Of a stretch of DNA of 62,967 nt, positions 50,422-59,573 are shown in pieces; position 1 is the first letter of the stretch, and the number at the start of each line of letters is the position of its first letter. Source of the stretch: Chloroflexota bacterium (GTDB lineage: Bacteria > Chloroflexota > Anaerolineae > B4-G1 > SLSP01); contig JAKQHY010000191.1 in assembly GCA_029555965.1 (NCBI GenBank), positions 1 through 62,967 on the forward strand, given 5' to 3'. The notes beneath the pieces were generated by a model, which was not told where the DNA came from, did no database searches, and was given only the letters and a program-made list of their open reading frames with translations. The position numbers were made by a program, and so were the translations under genes.

Positions 50422-52914
50422 TCAATGCAATGCGGCCGGCTCCCAGTGTTCAGAAAGCGGAGCGCGACGCGAGCCGCGCAGCAAGAACGCCAACCACAAG
50501 CGCCAACGCAGTACCCACCAGGTTCCCGTGACCACGAAGCGCTCTCGGCGCGTCAAAGGCTGAGGCGTATACCATACTCGGATATAGAATTCGATCATGC
50601 GTTGAATTTCATCCGCAGCCGGCGGCAGCCATTCTTCACTCAATTCGCGCCCTGCGCCAATCTCAACGATGCGCCGCGTCAGGGATGCGCCAACTTCATA
50701 GGGGGTGTCTCCCACAGCAACGCGCGCCCGCAGGCTGCGTCGGTAACGCTGTAACCGGTGATATAGCCGCGTCACGACGTCAGCCGGCGTTCCCCAGACG
50801 AGCAAGAACAGTGTGTCCACGCCGGTCATTAACAGCAGTCCCCCGACTACACTGCCAACGATTGCCAACGTCCATCTGCCTACCTGCGCGATCAGCTCTG
50901 CCAGGGTGGGCGGTTGGACCAATGGAGCAATGCTGTCCCAATCGGGCGGGGGCGTCATAGACTCACTCTCTGGACTGCCCCGCTCGATTTCGGGATAACC
51001 GCCGGTCGGCTCGAACTCCACCCACCCGATACCGGGGAAGTAAATTTCCGGCCAGGCGTGAGCGTCAGCTTCTGTCACTACGTAACGCGCGGTCTGTGGT
51101 TGATAGTTGCCGCTGGCGTAGCCAATCACCATGCGCGCGGGCATCCCCGCAGCGCGCGCTAACACGACCATAGAGGTGGCGTAATAATCGCAGTAGCCTT
51201 TTTGCAATTCAAAAAGAAAATAGTCGGCAATGTCCGCCGTGAGTCCGGGCGTGGGAACTTCCAATGTATAGGAAAAATGCCGCAAGTATCCTTCAATGGC
51301 TTTGGCGCGATCGTAAAAGGTGGGTTCGGTCGCCGTCAACTCGAAGGCCAGATCGCGCACACGACTTGGCAGCGTCTCCGGCAGTTGGGTATAGCGCTCC
51401 ATCAGCCACGCCGGAATCTCGCCCTCAGCGTTACGCAATTCCTCATCCGTCACATCCAGCACCAGCGAATCGGCTCGGTACTTGTCGCCTTTGAGGGTGG
51501 CGGCAAACATATCGCCAGGAGCACGCCAGTAAACTTCAAAAGCCTCATCTGCCGCAAGGAGCATCCCATCCACGTAAATCGCGCCATCACGCGCCCCCAC
51601 CATCTGCACTTCCTGGCGCAGTGGATAATAATGCAACAACTCAGGATCGGTGAGCAGCTCGCCGGCCTCGTAACGAATCAGCGACGTAGCCGAAGTGGAC
51701 CAGCCCTGGCCGTAATAACGGTCATAGGTGATGCTGCGCCAATAGTGGCGGGGCACTTCAATATCCCCCGCGTAAATTGCTACGGGGTCAGCAATTTCAG
51801 GCAATTCGTCGGTGCGCACCAACATCACTACCATACGCGACAATTCCGGCCCGGAGTTGATCAGATGACGACGCGGCAGTGTGGTCGTCTGCGCGCGTTG
51901 AATCGGTGTGACTTCGCGCGGCGGCGGCTGCGGCTGGATCCCCAACGATTCCGCCACTGGCTCACCAGAGTTGTCGTCTTTCTGGGTCAGGTCTTCTACC
52001 CACTCGGTGATCTTTTGCAGCCGTTCAACGGTGAAAAGCGGTGACAGGGCCGCCATCAACACCACGGCTAGCGACACACTGGCGGCAATCGCAACCATGT
52101 CGCGCCATAAATCGCGCGAATAGTCGGTTCCCTTTGCCTCCCAACGGTTCTCGCGGTCGCGGTGACTCTCCAAAGCCATCAGAAGAAAGGTGAAGCCGAT
52201 CAGCGGGAGAAGCACAAAAGTGGAAGACCACGTATAGGCCACCAGGAATGAAACCAGAATCCCTCCTGGCAGGATGCCGATTAAGGGTTGATGACGGCGA
52301 TTGACCGTCCAACCGGCCCACCACGCACACAACCACACCACCAGTCCCCAGATCAATGCCGTCGCTATCGGGTCATAACTGGCGTTCCCGCGCGCCAAAG
52401 CGCCCAGCCACCGCCAGGTTCGCAAGAACAACGCCCCTAAGTCGTCCCACAAGGCCACGTATGTCGCCGGCAAGCGCGCCCAATCAACGGCATGTGGCGG
52501 TGAAACCAAGGGGGTGCGGGTGTAAAGCATTACGGCCAAAGCTCTAAGCCACACCCAAAGCCACAGCAACATTTGGCCGATCAGCCTGAAAACAGTCTCA
52601 AAGATGAGGAATAGCTTCCCTTCCAGGCGGCCCACCCGCACAAAAACGACTTCAAATCCCAGAAAGAGTCCCACGCCGGCGGCAATGGCATCCTTCACCG
52701 GCAACATACTCAGAAACCATCCCCCGGTTGCCGCGAGGAGCATGAGCAAAAAGGCGAACTCAAATTCCACACCCTTGACTACATCTGTGAGGCCAGAGAT
52801 GACGCTGATGAGAATTGCCAGCAGAACACCCCAAACCAACAAACCCTTTGGGCCAAGGATCCGTAACAATTTCTCGCCCCAAGAGAGCGAGAAGGAATCC
52901 ACATCACCGGACAT
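50422..52914 (-). CDS. membrane transglutaminase-like protein (TgpA type)
   Basis: This 830-aa protein has several N-terminal membrane helices (~25-130 and ~190-310), an extracytoplasmic transglutaminase core with GYCDYYATSMVVLARAAG (catalytic Cys), EADAHAWPEIY (His) and VEFEPT (Asp region), then one further membrane helix (~690) and a cytoplasmic DUF4129-like tail (GASLTRRIVEIG). That is the TgpA/DUF3488 architecture. With the DUF58 and MoxR genes it forms the common three-gene cluster, thought to act in envelope protein maturation. It overlaps the DUF58 stop by one base. Confidence 0.9.
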   Translation of the reverse strand: MSGDVDSFSLSWGEKLLRILGPKGLLVWGVLLAILISVISGLTDVVKGVEFEFAFLLMLLAATGGWFLSMLPVKDAIAAGVGLFLGFEVVFVRVGRLEGKLFLIFETVFRLIGQMLLWLWVWLRALAVMLYTRTPLVSPPHAVDWARLPATYVALWDDLGALFLRTWRWLGALARGNASYDPIATALIWGLVVWLCAWWAGWTVNRRHQPLIGILPGGILVSFLVAYTWSSTFVLLPLIGFTFLLMALESHRDRENRWEAKGTDYSRDLWRDMVAIAASVSLAVVLMAALSPLFTVERLQKITEWVEDLTQKDDNSGEPVAESLGIQPQPPPREVTPIQRAQTTTLPRRHLINSGPELSRMVVMLVRTDELPEIADPVAIYAGDIEVPRHYWRSITYDRYYGQGWSTSATSLIRYEAGELLTDPELLHYYPLRQEVQMVGARDGAIYVDGMLLAADEAFEVYWRAPGDMFAATLKGDKYRADSLVLDVTDEELRNAEGEIPAWLMERYTQLPETLPSRVRDLAFELTATEPTFYDRAKAIEGYLRHFSYTLEVPTPGLTADIADYFLFELQKGYCDYYATSMVVLARAAGMPARMVIGYASGNYQPQTARYVVTEADAHAWPEIYFPGIGWVEFEPTGGYPEIERGSPESESMTPPPDWDSIAPLVQPPTLAELIAQVGRWTLAIVGSVVGGLLLMTGVDTLFLLVWGTPADVVTRLYHRLQRYRRSLRARVAVGDTPYEVGASLTRRIVEIGAGRELSEEWLPPAADEIQRMIEFYIRVWYTPQPLTRRERFVVTGTWWVLRWRLWLAFLLRGSRRAPLSEHWEPAALH

Positions 52915-54212
52915 TATTCAAGCACCTGCCAGGGGGAATCGGCAATTTTGCGCGTGGGGACGACGCGCCCGGTGCCGGTCGAACGCCAGCCCCAATGTCC
53001 CTGACGCCCAGGGCGCAATTCGGGGCGATCCAACACATCGCGGGTGATGCAATAGTTCGCTACCCCCATTCCCGTCAGCATCCCCGCCACGGTCTCCACC
53101 TTTCCAGGGCCGCCAAACGATTCCGGGTCAAGCAACAGCACCGTTGGCACGACGCCGCGCCGGATTAAGGGCACCAGCCCGCCCACCCAGGCGGGGTCCA
53201 TCGCCGCCGTGATCAATACCAGACTGGCGCGCTGTCCAATACTCGTGCTGACACGAGCCAACAGTTCCCCCAACGGACTGGCCCCCATCGTCACCAACGC
53301 CAGCGAACGCAACACCTCCCAGCGGTGTCCCTCGCCGGTCTGTGGGTGAAGCCACACTAAATGTTCACTATGCGCCACCAATCCCACCGCGTGCCGCATC
53401 CGCAGGCCCCGATCGCCCAACGAGGCCGCCAAAATGACCCCGTGTTCCAACGTGGAATTTTCGCCCTCTCCCGCCTGAACATTGCGATCTACATCCAACA
53501 CGATCCACCAGTCGCTAGACGGCGTTCCATCAAAAACCCGGACATAGAGTTCGTTGCGCCGCGCCACCGTCTTCCAGTGAATCCACCGCCGGCTGTCGCC
53601 AGAGACGTACTCGCGCACGGTGGAGGCGCTGACGGTGCGGTCGGGGGCATTGGGACGCGGGCGGCCGTCGCCCGAACGACCGCCGGGGGCCACTTCAATC
53701 GCCGGCAGCGGAACGATGGGGGGCAACACCAACAGCGGCATAGTCGCGGTGTAATCAAAAGAGAGGCTGAACAAACCGAAAGGGTCGCCGGACAGCACTT
53801 GTGTCGGGCCTAAAGTGAAGAGTCCGCGCCGTGTGCAGATGGCCTCCGTGTGCCAACGGATCGAGTCGTGCCCCGGCAACCCGGTGCCCCGGCTGACCTG
53901 GTAGTTAGGCATGGTGGATTGATCGCGGATTTCAGCCCAGACGGCCGGCGCCCAGCCCTCATTACGCAACGTAAAGCGCTCAACCAGCCGGTCGCCCACT
54001 TGCGCCCAGCCAAACCGCATCTCCCGCAATAATTCCAACCCCTTTGCCAGGGATCGGACCCAGAGATAGCTAACCAACCAGGCCCCGGCCAGGGCAACTG
54101 TCAAAATACGCCAACCCTTGTAAGGCGTCAATACATCGGTAATCAAGGTTACTATCGCCAGGGACGGCAACAACCAAGAATTCATCTTAATGGTGGGGTT
54201 ATTGTGATTCAT
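52914..54212 (-). CDS. DUF58 protein
   Basis: This 432-aa protein starts at ATG 54212 (ACAGGACG upstream). Two membrane helices at the N-terminus (~15-55) are followed by a beta-rich segment and the DUF58 signature with REYVSGDSRRWIHWKTVARR (~205-225), then a vWA-like domain beginning WWIVLDVDRN. DUF58 proteins work with MoxR ATPases as chaperone-like pairs. The gene lies between MoxR and the transglutaminase, all on the minus strand, which suggests one operon. Confidence 0.92.
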   Translation of the reverse strand: MNHNNPTIKMNSWLLPSLAIVTLITDVLTPYKGWRILTVALAGAWLVSYLWVRSLAKGLELLREMRFGWAQVGDRLVERFTLRNEGWAPAVWAEIRDQSTMPNYQVSRGTGLPGHDSIRWHTEAICTRRGLFTLGPTQVLSGDPFGLFSLSFDYTATMPLLVLPPIVPLPAIEVAPGGRSGDGRPRPNAPDRTVSASTVREYVSGDSRRWIHWKTVARRNELYVRVFDGTPSSDWWIVLDVDRNVQAGEGENSTLEHGVILAASLGDRGLRMRHAVGLVAHSEHLVWLHPQTGEGHRWEVLRSLALVTMGASPLGELLARVSTSIGQRASLVLITAAMDPAWVGGLVPLIRRGVVPTVLLLDPESFGGPGKVETVAGMLTGMGVANYCITRDVLDRPELRPGRQGHWGWRSTGTGRVVPTRKIADSPWQVLE

Positions 54213-54286
54213 ACCCAAACGTCCTGTTGTGGAGACTTAGGATCTGGAAAAATACAACTTCATGTTTCACGCCGACACAGCAAAGG

Positions 54287-55243
54287 TCAGGCCCGCTTGG
54301 AGTAATTTCCTTCTGGGACGGGTAACTCTTCAAAGATAGCCGCCAGCACTTCCTTCGCCGTCACACTGCGCAACCGCGCGCCGGGACTCACAATCATCCG
54401 GTGCGCCAACACAGCGGTCGCAATGAACTTAATATCGTCTGGCAGCACAAAATCCCGCCCAAACAAGGCAGCGCGCGCCTGGCCCACCCGGTACAAAGTG
54501 AGACTCCCACGCGGGCTGGCGCCCAAATACGTGTCAGGATGTTCGCGTGTCATTTTGACCAGACGCACCACGTATTCCTTCACCGCCGGGGAGACGTAAA
54601 TAGATTTAATGGCATCCTGAGCCTCCAGTAGTTCCTCCGCCGTAGCCACCGGTTCCAAATCCTCAATAGGATGATGGAATTGCTGGCGATCAAGCATTTC
54701 GATTTCATCGTCCTGGTCAGGATACCCCAACCCAATCTGCATCAAAAAACGGTCCAACTGCGCCTCCGGCAAGGCAAAGGTGCCTTCATACTCCACCGGG
54801 TTCTGCGTAGCCAACACCATAAATGGGCGAGGCAATCCGTAGGTGACGCCGTCCGCCGTCACCTGCCGCTCCTCCATCGCCTCCAGCAGCGCGGCCTGGG
54901 TCTTGGGGGTGGCGCGGTTGATTTCGTCAATCAACACAATCTGCGCCATAATCGGGCCTGGCTGGAATTCAAACTCGCGCGTGGCCTGATTGTAAATGGA
55001 CACGCCGGTCACATCGCCAGGCAGCAAATCGGGGGTGAATTGCAGACGGCCAAACGTGCAGCCGAGCGAGCGCGCCAGGCTGCGCGCCAACATCGTCTTG
55101 CCGACGCCGGGGACATCCTCGATGAGCAGGTGGCCCTGGCTCAACAGCCCTAGCACGGCCAGTTGAATCGACGCGCGCTTCCCGACAATGACGCGCTCAA
55201 TGTTCTCAATCAATCGTTGGGCGAAATCCTGTACCTCGGTCAT
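54287..55243 (-). CDS. MoxR-family AAA+ ATPase
   Basis: This 318-aa protein starts at ATG 55243, six bases after GGAGG; an ATG 15 nt earlier contains that site. Walker A is [13 protein letters not shown] (~42), Walker B is [13 protein letters not shown] (~103), sensor 1 is [12 protein letters not shown] and sensor 2 lies in GASPRGSL. It matches the MoxR group in length and motifs. MoxR ATPases act as chaperones for partner vWA/DUF58 proteins, here the next gene, 75 nt downstream. Confidence 0.94.
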   Translation of the reverse strand: MTEVQDFAQRLIENIERVIVGKRASIQLAVLGLLSQGHLLIEDVPGVGKTMLARSLARSLGCTFGRLQFTPDLLPGDVTGVSIYNQATREFEFQPGPIMAQIVLIDEINRATPKTQAALLEAMEERQVTADGVTYGLPRPFMVLATQNPVEYEGTFALPEAQLDRFLMQIGLGYPDQDDEIEMLDRQQFHHPIEDLEPVATAEELLEAQDAIKSIYVSPAVKEYVVRLVKMTREHPDTYLGASPRGSLTLYRVGQARAALFGRDFVLPDDIKFIATAVLAHRMIVSPGARLRSVTAKEVLAAIFEELPVPEGNYSKRA

Positions 55244-55523
55244 CAAAAAAGCCTCCATCAGTGATATGAGTTCTCCGCGTTACTCTGCCGGGCGCAGAGA
55301 GCAGAGAAGGATATGGGGTGTGAAACAAACTCTAACCATTATAGCACACCTAGCCCTCCACCACAATCATCATAAACGACGCGGTTCATTTCATCCTCGT
55401 ACCCTTGAACAGATTCCCCCCTGGACAAGGTGTTGGCCTTTTCCCTGGCCACCTGGCCGGCGCCGCACTCACTACAGGAAAACGTTTGCCTTTTGACAAA
55501 ATACCCCCGATATCAAAGAGGCA
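55244..55523. other. intergenic region with word-like repeat
   Basis: This is most of the divergent gap between moxR and the LLM gene. It holds the words TCTCCGCGTTACTCTG and CGCAGAGAGCAGAGAAGG (55271-55310), related to the CACCGCAGAGACACAGAG run at 59490. No gene or terminator is seen. Confidence 0.5.
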
Positions 55524-55552
55524 TTGACGGGGAAAGGGTTTCCGTATATGAT
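55524..55552 (+). promoter_or_regulatory. sigma-70 promoter for the LLM gene
   Basis: TTGACG (55524-55529), 17-bp spacer, TATGAT (55547-55552), 78 bp before the ATG at 55631. Confidence 0.65.
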
Positions 55553-55630
55553 TTTTTATGATAGCCGGCCATGGATGTTGACCTTGGCAAAAGCGTTTAA
55601 CAGGCCTTAATTGAAGGAAGGAGTAAACTC

Positions 55631-56467
55631 ATGACAATAAAATTTGGCCTGGCTTTACCCTACAATCAAGCCCGCCTCGTGGCACAGTTGGCGCAACTGG
55701 CAGAAGAGGCCGGTTGGGATGGTTGCTTTTTAGGGGATGCGATCTGGTGTGAAGATCCAATGATCGCTCTTGCGGCGGCGGCTATGACCACCAGCCGGAT
55801 TCGTTTGGGCACAATGCTCATCCCCGTCCCACTCAGACGCCCGTGGAAGATTGCGAGCGAATCCGTGGCCTTAGATCGCCTGTCAAATGGCCGGTTGATC
55901 CTGGGGTTGGGGACGGGCGCCGTCTGGATGGGCTGGCAAAGTTTTCCCGACGAAGTGACCGACGCCAAAGCCCGGGCGGAAATGCTGGATGAAACGATTG
56001 ACATCCTGACTTTGCTCTATCAACGGAAGCAGTTTGACTATGAGGGAAAGCATTATCATCTCAAACTCACGTTGATGGAGGAACGGCATTACCCCTCCCA
56101 ACCCGTGCAGCAGCCACGCATTCCCCTCTGGGCGCCAGCCCTCTGGCCGCGGAAGAAATCCATGCAACGTATCCTCAAATGCGATGGGGCGTTTCCAGAA
56201 AAAGTGGGGGCGGACGGCAAACCTGAAACTATGACGCCCAAAGATATGAGCGAGATGAAAGCCTTTGTCGCTGCGAACCGCACGCTGACCACGCCTTTTG
56301 ATATCGTAGCGAGTGGTAAAACCGATGGTTTGAACAAGGCTCAACAAAGAGACGAGCTATGGCCGTGGGTGGAGGCCGGCGCTACGTGGTGGGTTGAAGG
56401 ACTATGGAACGAATCGGAAGAAGCGGTGACCGAGCGAATTCGACAAGGCCCGCCGGTGTTGGACTAG
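55631..56467 (+). CDS. LLM-class flavin (F420) oxidoreductase
   Basis: This 278-aa protein has GAAGGAAGGAG before its ATG. It shows the bacterial-luciferase TIM barrel pattern: FGLALPYNQ, EEAGWDGCFLGDA, MTTSRIRLGTMLIPVPLRRP, ESVALDRLSNGRLILGLGTG and ETIDILTLLYQ. The C-terminal part is shorter than in typical ~320-aa members, with ATWWVEGLWNESEEAVTERIRQGP at the end. It is an F420- or FMN-dependent oxidoreductase of unknown substrate. A fragment of an SDR gene follows. Confidence 0.88.
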   Translation: MTIKFGLALPYNQARLVAQLAQLAEEAGWDGCFLGDAIWCEDPMIALAAAAMTTSRIRLGTMLIPVPLRRPWKIASESVALDRLSNGRLILGLGTGAVWMGWQSFPDEVTDAKARAEMLDETIDILTLLYQRKQFDYEGKHYHLKLTLMEERHYPSQPVQQPRIPLWAPALWPRKKSMQRILKCDGAFPEKVGADGKPETMTPKDMSEMKAFVAANRTLTTPFDIVASGKTDGLNKAQQRDELWPWVEAGATWWVEGLWNESEEAVTERIRQGPPVLD

Positions 56468-56502
56468 CCGCCTAATGGATTAGAACGGCGTTCAAAACTG
56501 AG

Positions 56503-56667
56503 GTAAAAGAATTTCATCGCCGGAGCGTTGTCTTTCAGGTAGCCCAACGGACCATAGAAGCCCCCAGACCCAAGGCGCGCTATTTGGCCAGAGTCAGTTT
56601 TGCGGGAAAGGTCGCCCTGGCCTTGCGCGACTGGGTCTGGGATCTCATTAGACTTGTTCCTGAATAA
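56503..56667 (+). pseudogene. C-terminal remnant of a short-chain dehydrogenase
   Basis: A 54-codon open stretch reads FHRRSVVFQVAQRTIEAPRP, then KARYLARVSFAGKVALALRD, and ends WDLIRLVPE-stop at 56667. That is the typical tail of short-chain dehydrogenases (A..RPKARYLV...K..L.LR..LPD). The Rossmann fold and catalytic YxxxK are missing and no start exists, so it is a fragment left by deletion. Confidence 0.6.
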
Positions 56668-56683
56668 GCTGCAAAGAGTTTTT

Positions 56684-56755
56684 GGACGCAGATAAACGCC
56701 GATGAACGCTGATTTTTAAAAAATTATCTGCGTGAATCTGCGAAAATCTGCGTCC
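56684..56755. repeat. 72-bp palindromic element, copy 1
   Basis: It begins GGACGCAGATAAACGC and ends GCGAAAATCTGCGTCC, with an AT core (TTTTTAAAAAATT). It is the reverse complement of 62520-62590 apart from a few positions and one T. The ends are inverted repeats of each other. Confidence 0.9.
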
Positions 56756-56823
56756 TAATTTTCTTTTTGTTATTGCGGAACAACTCTATTATGCAGACCA
56801 CGTTCAAGGTGGAACCGGCCTCA

Positions 56824-57150
56824 TCAAGCCGGTAAATCCTGAAAGACCCGTTTCATTTTTTGAGCATACTCGTGAAAAGCCGCTCGTCCTTGGGGGGTTA
56901 GCCGCAGTGTAGTGTTCGGACGTCGGCCCTTGAAGCTCTTTTCCACTTCAAGGTACCCGGCTTCTTCCAACTTGCTCATGTGGGCTGAAAGATTGCCCCA
57001 GGTGAGGCCCGTCTGGTTCATCAGAAAAGTGAAATCGGCGCTTTCAATCACATAGAGCAAGGCCATAATGGCTAACCGCGCCGGTTCATGAACCAAGCGA
57101 TCCAGATCGGCCAGGCCCGTGAGCGCTGGGCTGCCGGTATTTTCACTCAT
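56824..57150 (-). CDS. winged-helix transcriptional regulator
   Basis: This 108-aa protein starts at ATG 57150 (AAGGATGGCTCCT upstream; ATG 57159 possible). It has a winged-helix domain: PARLAIMALLYV, FTFLMNQTGLTWGNLSAHMSKL (recognition helix) and a wing RRPNTTLRLTPQG, similar to the small PadR/ArsR-like group with DNA-binding fold HTH_27. Its start overlaps the membrane protein's stop, so the two genes are coupled. It may bind the CTTTGT...ACAAAG operator upstream of the pair. Confidence 0.8.
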   Translation of the reverse strand: MSENTGSPALTGLADLDRLVHEPARLAIMALLYVIESADFTFLMNQTGLTWGNLSAHMSKLEEAGYLEVEKSFKGRRPNTTLRLTPQGRAAFHEYAQKMKRVFQDLPA

Positions 57151-57796
57151 AGGAGCCATCCTTCGGCTGGAGGGGATACGTCTTTAGAAAGCGCACAAAG
57201 AGCACGAGTCCGGGCAAGATGATCAACCCGCCGATCATGATCGCGTAGAGAGGCTGGTTAAGGTAAATCATCACGAAGACGGCCAGCGCCATCATGATGG
57301 CGATATAATAGCCACGTGGGAAATCCGAGAAATAGGCGATCACGATGATGCTTGGGCCGACCATGAGCGCTCCGATGACAGCGACAACCAGCAGCCCTGA
57401 ATTGCGTTCATTGAGGTAGGTGTTTAACTTTGCGCCGGCGTCAGGATTCAGCCACCCCAACGTGGTTAGTCCGACCAAGCCGACCTGAATCAGGACGAAC
57501 ACACCCAAGACGATTGCCAATGTTCTCGCTTTCTGCTTACGCATGGATCCAAAGCGTACTTGCCCCATGCGCGGCAGAGTGATGTACTTCTTACCTGCCC
57601 AGAAAAGGCCGTAAGACAAAGAGATCATCAACGTAGATAGGATGATATTCATCGGGCTGTACCCCTTTGGCGGGCGGTAGACAAAGATGGACATGCACAT
57701 GACGATCAGACCGTAGTAAATATCCCACAAACCATCCTGATAGGTGGAACGGAAAGCCTTACGTTCAATTTCTTTAAGACTGAGTTGAGCTGACAT
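57143..57796 (-). CDS. multi-span membrane protein
   Basis: This 217-aa protein starts at ATG 57796, six bases after GGAGG (in ACAGGAGGTGCTT). A basic N-terminal stretch (LKEIERKAFRSTYQDG) is followed by about six membrane helices, for example LWDIYYGLIVMCMSIFVY, TLAIVLGVFVLIQVGLV, GLLVVAVIGALMVGPSIIV and AIMIGGLIILPGLVLFV. No family is recognised. It is co-transcribed with the winged-helix regulator from the promoter at 57846-57874, a membrane protein/regulator pair. Confidence 0.75.
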   Translation of the reverse strand: MSAQLSLKEIERKAFRSTYQDGLWDIYYGLIVMCMSIFVYRPPKGYSPMNIILSTLMISLSYGLFWAGKKYITLPRMGQVRFGSMRKQKARTLAIVLGVFVLIQVGLVGLTTLGWLNPDAGAKLNTYLNERNSGLLVVAVIGALMVGPSIIVIAYFSDFPRGYYIAIMMALAVFVMIYLNQPLYAIMIGGLIILPGLVLFVRFLKTYPLQPKDGSYE

Positions 57797-57822
57797 AAGC
57801 ACCTCCTGTACCTCGTAAATAT

Positions 57823-57874
57823 CTTTGTATCACAAAGTTATTTATATAATACAGTATCTTGACTGCTTTGTCAA
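57823..57874 (-). promoter_or_regulatory. promoter and operator of the membrane protein/regulator pair
   Basis: On the minus strand: TTGACA (57874-57869), 17-bp spacer, TATTAT (57851-57846). Downstream of the start lies the perfect palindrome CTTTGT-ATC-ACAAAG (57823-57837), a candidate operator for the winged-helix protein encoded in the operon. Confidence 0.75.
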
Positions 57875-57917
57875 GAGGCAAAACGTTAAAAATAGGATAA
57901 TTCTTATTCGGATTAAA

Positions 57918-58397
57918 ATGTTAAAGGTGATCATCACACAAACTCAAATGAAGCACTTGGAAGATTGTAAAGTTGCCCTGCTCAAATCGAAACTTGGGCA
58001 AGAGTATTTCCCTTCGGAGCAAAAGGCCCTCGCTGCCCTCACAGAAGGCATTACCCAAGGCGAGATATTTGTCGCGCTCAATGAAGAGGGAGAATGTCTG
58101 GGGTTTATATGGTTTGTCTTGAAGGGCGCGTTTCATAGTTACCCCTACCTGCACATCATCGCCGTCAAAGAAGCCTTTCGGGGGATGGGCATTGGGAAAA
58201 AGCTGCTCTCCTTCTTTGAGGAAACCGTGTTCGCAAATCACTCGAAAGTGTTTCTGGTGGTCGCGGATTTCAACCCGGAGGCCAGACGACTGTATGAGAG
58301 GTTGGGATACCGGCAGGTGGGGATGATACCGGGGCTATACAAAGCAGGTGTGACGGAATATCTTATGATGAAAGAGCGGGATTTTACCGCACATTAG
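57918..58397 (+). CDS. GNAT acetyltransferase
   Basis: This 159-aa protein starts at ATG 57918; the frame is open to 57825 but with no ribosome site. It has the GNAT pattern: GECLGFIWFVLKG, LHIIAVKEAFRGMGIGKKLLSFFE (acetyl-CoA loop R-G-M-G-I-G-K) and NPEARRLYERLGYRQVG. No strong site precedes the ATG, so expression may be weak. It is transcribed away from the membrane protein/regulator pair. The acceptor is unknown. Confidence 0.85.
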   Translation: MLKVIITQTQMKHLEDCKVALLKSKLGQEYFPSEQKALAALTEGITQGEIFVALNEEGECLGFIWFVLKGAFHSYPYLHIIAVKEAFRGMGIGKKLLSFFEETVFANHSKVFLVVADFNPEARRLYERLGYRQVGMIPGLYKAGVTEYLMMKERDFTAH

Positions 58398-58430
58398 CAA
58401 CTATTCTCAGAGGAAGAGAGGAGATCAACC

Positions 58431-58847
58431 ATGGAAGAAATCTATCAAATCGCTTATGCGGAGGAACCGGCATGGGACGTCATTGGGCCGGCTATCAGTC
58501 AGTATAACAAGCAACAAGGCGGCGACGATCGCGCCCAATCGCTGTGCTTCGTGCTGCGCGCGCCTGACCAGGAAATCGTCGGCGGGATCATCGGCGGCAC
58601 CTATTGGGATTGGTTCCAGCTAGACCTGCTTTGGATCAGAGAAGACCTGCGGGGGCGCGGCTACGGTCATCGCCTGTTGATAGCGGCGGAAGAAGAAGCC
58701 CGCCGGCGCGGCGCCAGGCATGTACACTTGGACACCTTCACGTTTCAGGCGCCGGACTTCTACCAACGCCATGGCTATGAGGTCTTTGGCGCGCTGCCCG
58801 ATTACCCTGCCGGGCACACTCGCTACTATATGCGGAAAGACCTGTAA
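58431..58847 (+). CDS. GNAT acetyltransferase
   Basis: This 138-aa protein has GAGGAAGAGAGGAG before its ATG. The acetyl-CoA site is LLWIREDLRGRGYGHRLLIAAE, followed by HLDTFTFQAPDFYQRHGYEVFG, which marks the small aminoglycoside-acetyltransferase-like group. It lies 33 nt after the previous GNAT and 2 nt before the FMN reductase, so the three form an operon. The acceptor is unknown. Confidence 0.88.
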   Translation: MEEIYQIAYAEEPAWDVIGPAISQYNKQQGGDDRAQSLCFVLRAPDQEIVGGIIGGTYWDWFQLDLLWIREDLRGRGYGHRLLIAAEEEARRRGARHVHLDTFTFQAPDFYQRHGYEVFGALPDYPAGHTRYYMRKDL

Positions 58848-58849
58848 AG

Positions 58850-59413
58850 ATGAAAACCGACAAGACCCTCCACGTCGTGAGTTTCTCCGGCAGCCTGCGC
58901 CGGGCCTCCTACAACACCGCGCTCTTACGGGTCGCCGCCGCGCTCGCGCCGTCGGACATGACGCTGGAAATCCTCGACCTTGCGCCGCTGCCGATGTTCA
59001 ACGAGGATATCGAAAAACCCTTTCCCGACGCGGTCGCCGCTTTCCGCGCGCGGCTGGCCCAGGCCGACGCCGTGCTGATCGCCACCCCGGAATACAACAG
59101 TTCGGTCAGCGGCGCGCTCAAAAATGCCCTGGACTGGGCGTCGCGCGCGCCGGAGCCGCCGTTGAAAGAAAAGCCCGTCGCCATCCTCGGCGCCAGCACC
59201 GGCAACTTCGGCACGGCGCGCGTCCAACTGCACCTGCGCCAAATCCTGACGCACCTCGGCGCCCTACCGCTAGGCAAACCGGAAGTTCTGATCGCTCGCG
59301 CCGAGCAAGCCTTCGACGCCGACGGGAATCTGGTGGACGCCGCCGCGCGCGGCTTTCTGCAAGATCTGCTGAACGCGCTGGCCCGCTGGGTTCGCAGAGT
59401 GCAGCAGGACTGA
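58850..59413 (+). CDS. NADPH-dependent FMN reductase-like protein
   Basis: This 187-aa flavodoxin-fold protein has the FMN phosphate loop SGSLRRASYN (~14-23), ATPEYNSSVSGALKNALDW (~80-100) and ILGASTGNFGTARVQLHLR. It matches the FMN_red family (chromate or quinone reductases, ArsH-like). It reduces FMN or quinones with NADPH. It is the last gene of the GNAT-GNAT-reductase operon, and a repeat-bearing gap follows. Confidence 0.92.
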   Translation: MKTDKTLHVVSFSGSLRRASYNTALLRVAAALAPSDMTLEILDLAPLPMFNEDIEKPFPDAVAAFRARLAQADAVLIATPEYNSSVSGALKNALDWASRAPEPPLKEKPVAILGASTGNFGTARVQLHLRQILTHLGALPLGKPEVLIARAEQAFDADGNLVDAAARGFLQDLLNALARWVRRVQQD

Positions 59414-59487
59414 AGGGACGGTCATCCCATAAACCCGATAAGGGAATTCATCATTAACCGGCGGTTCACCAGCGGTGGGATGAGAAT

Positions 59488-59558
59488 TTTCACCGCAGAG
59501 ACACAGAGAGTGCAGAGATTCCGCTATTTGCTATTCGCTATTTGCTATTCGCTATTTT
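59488..59558. repeat. intergenic word-like repeats
   Basis: TTTTCACCGCAGAGACACAG is followed by a run alternating GCTATTTGCTATTC (three units, 59523-59558). The run ends beside the AAAGGAGAGG ribosome site of the beta-helix gene. Confidence 0.8.
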
Positions 59559-59573
59559 CAAAAGGAGAGGACA

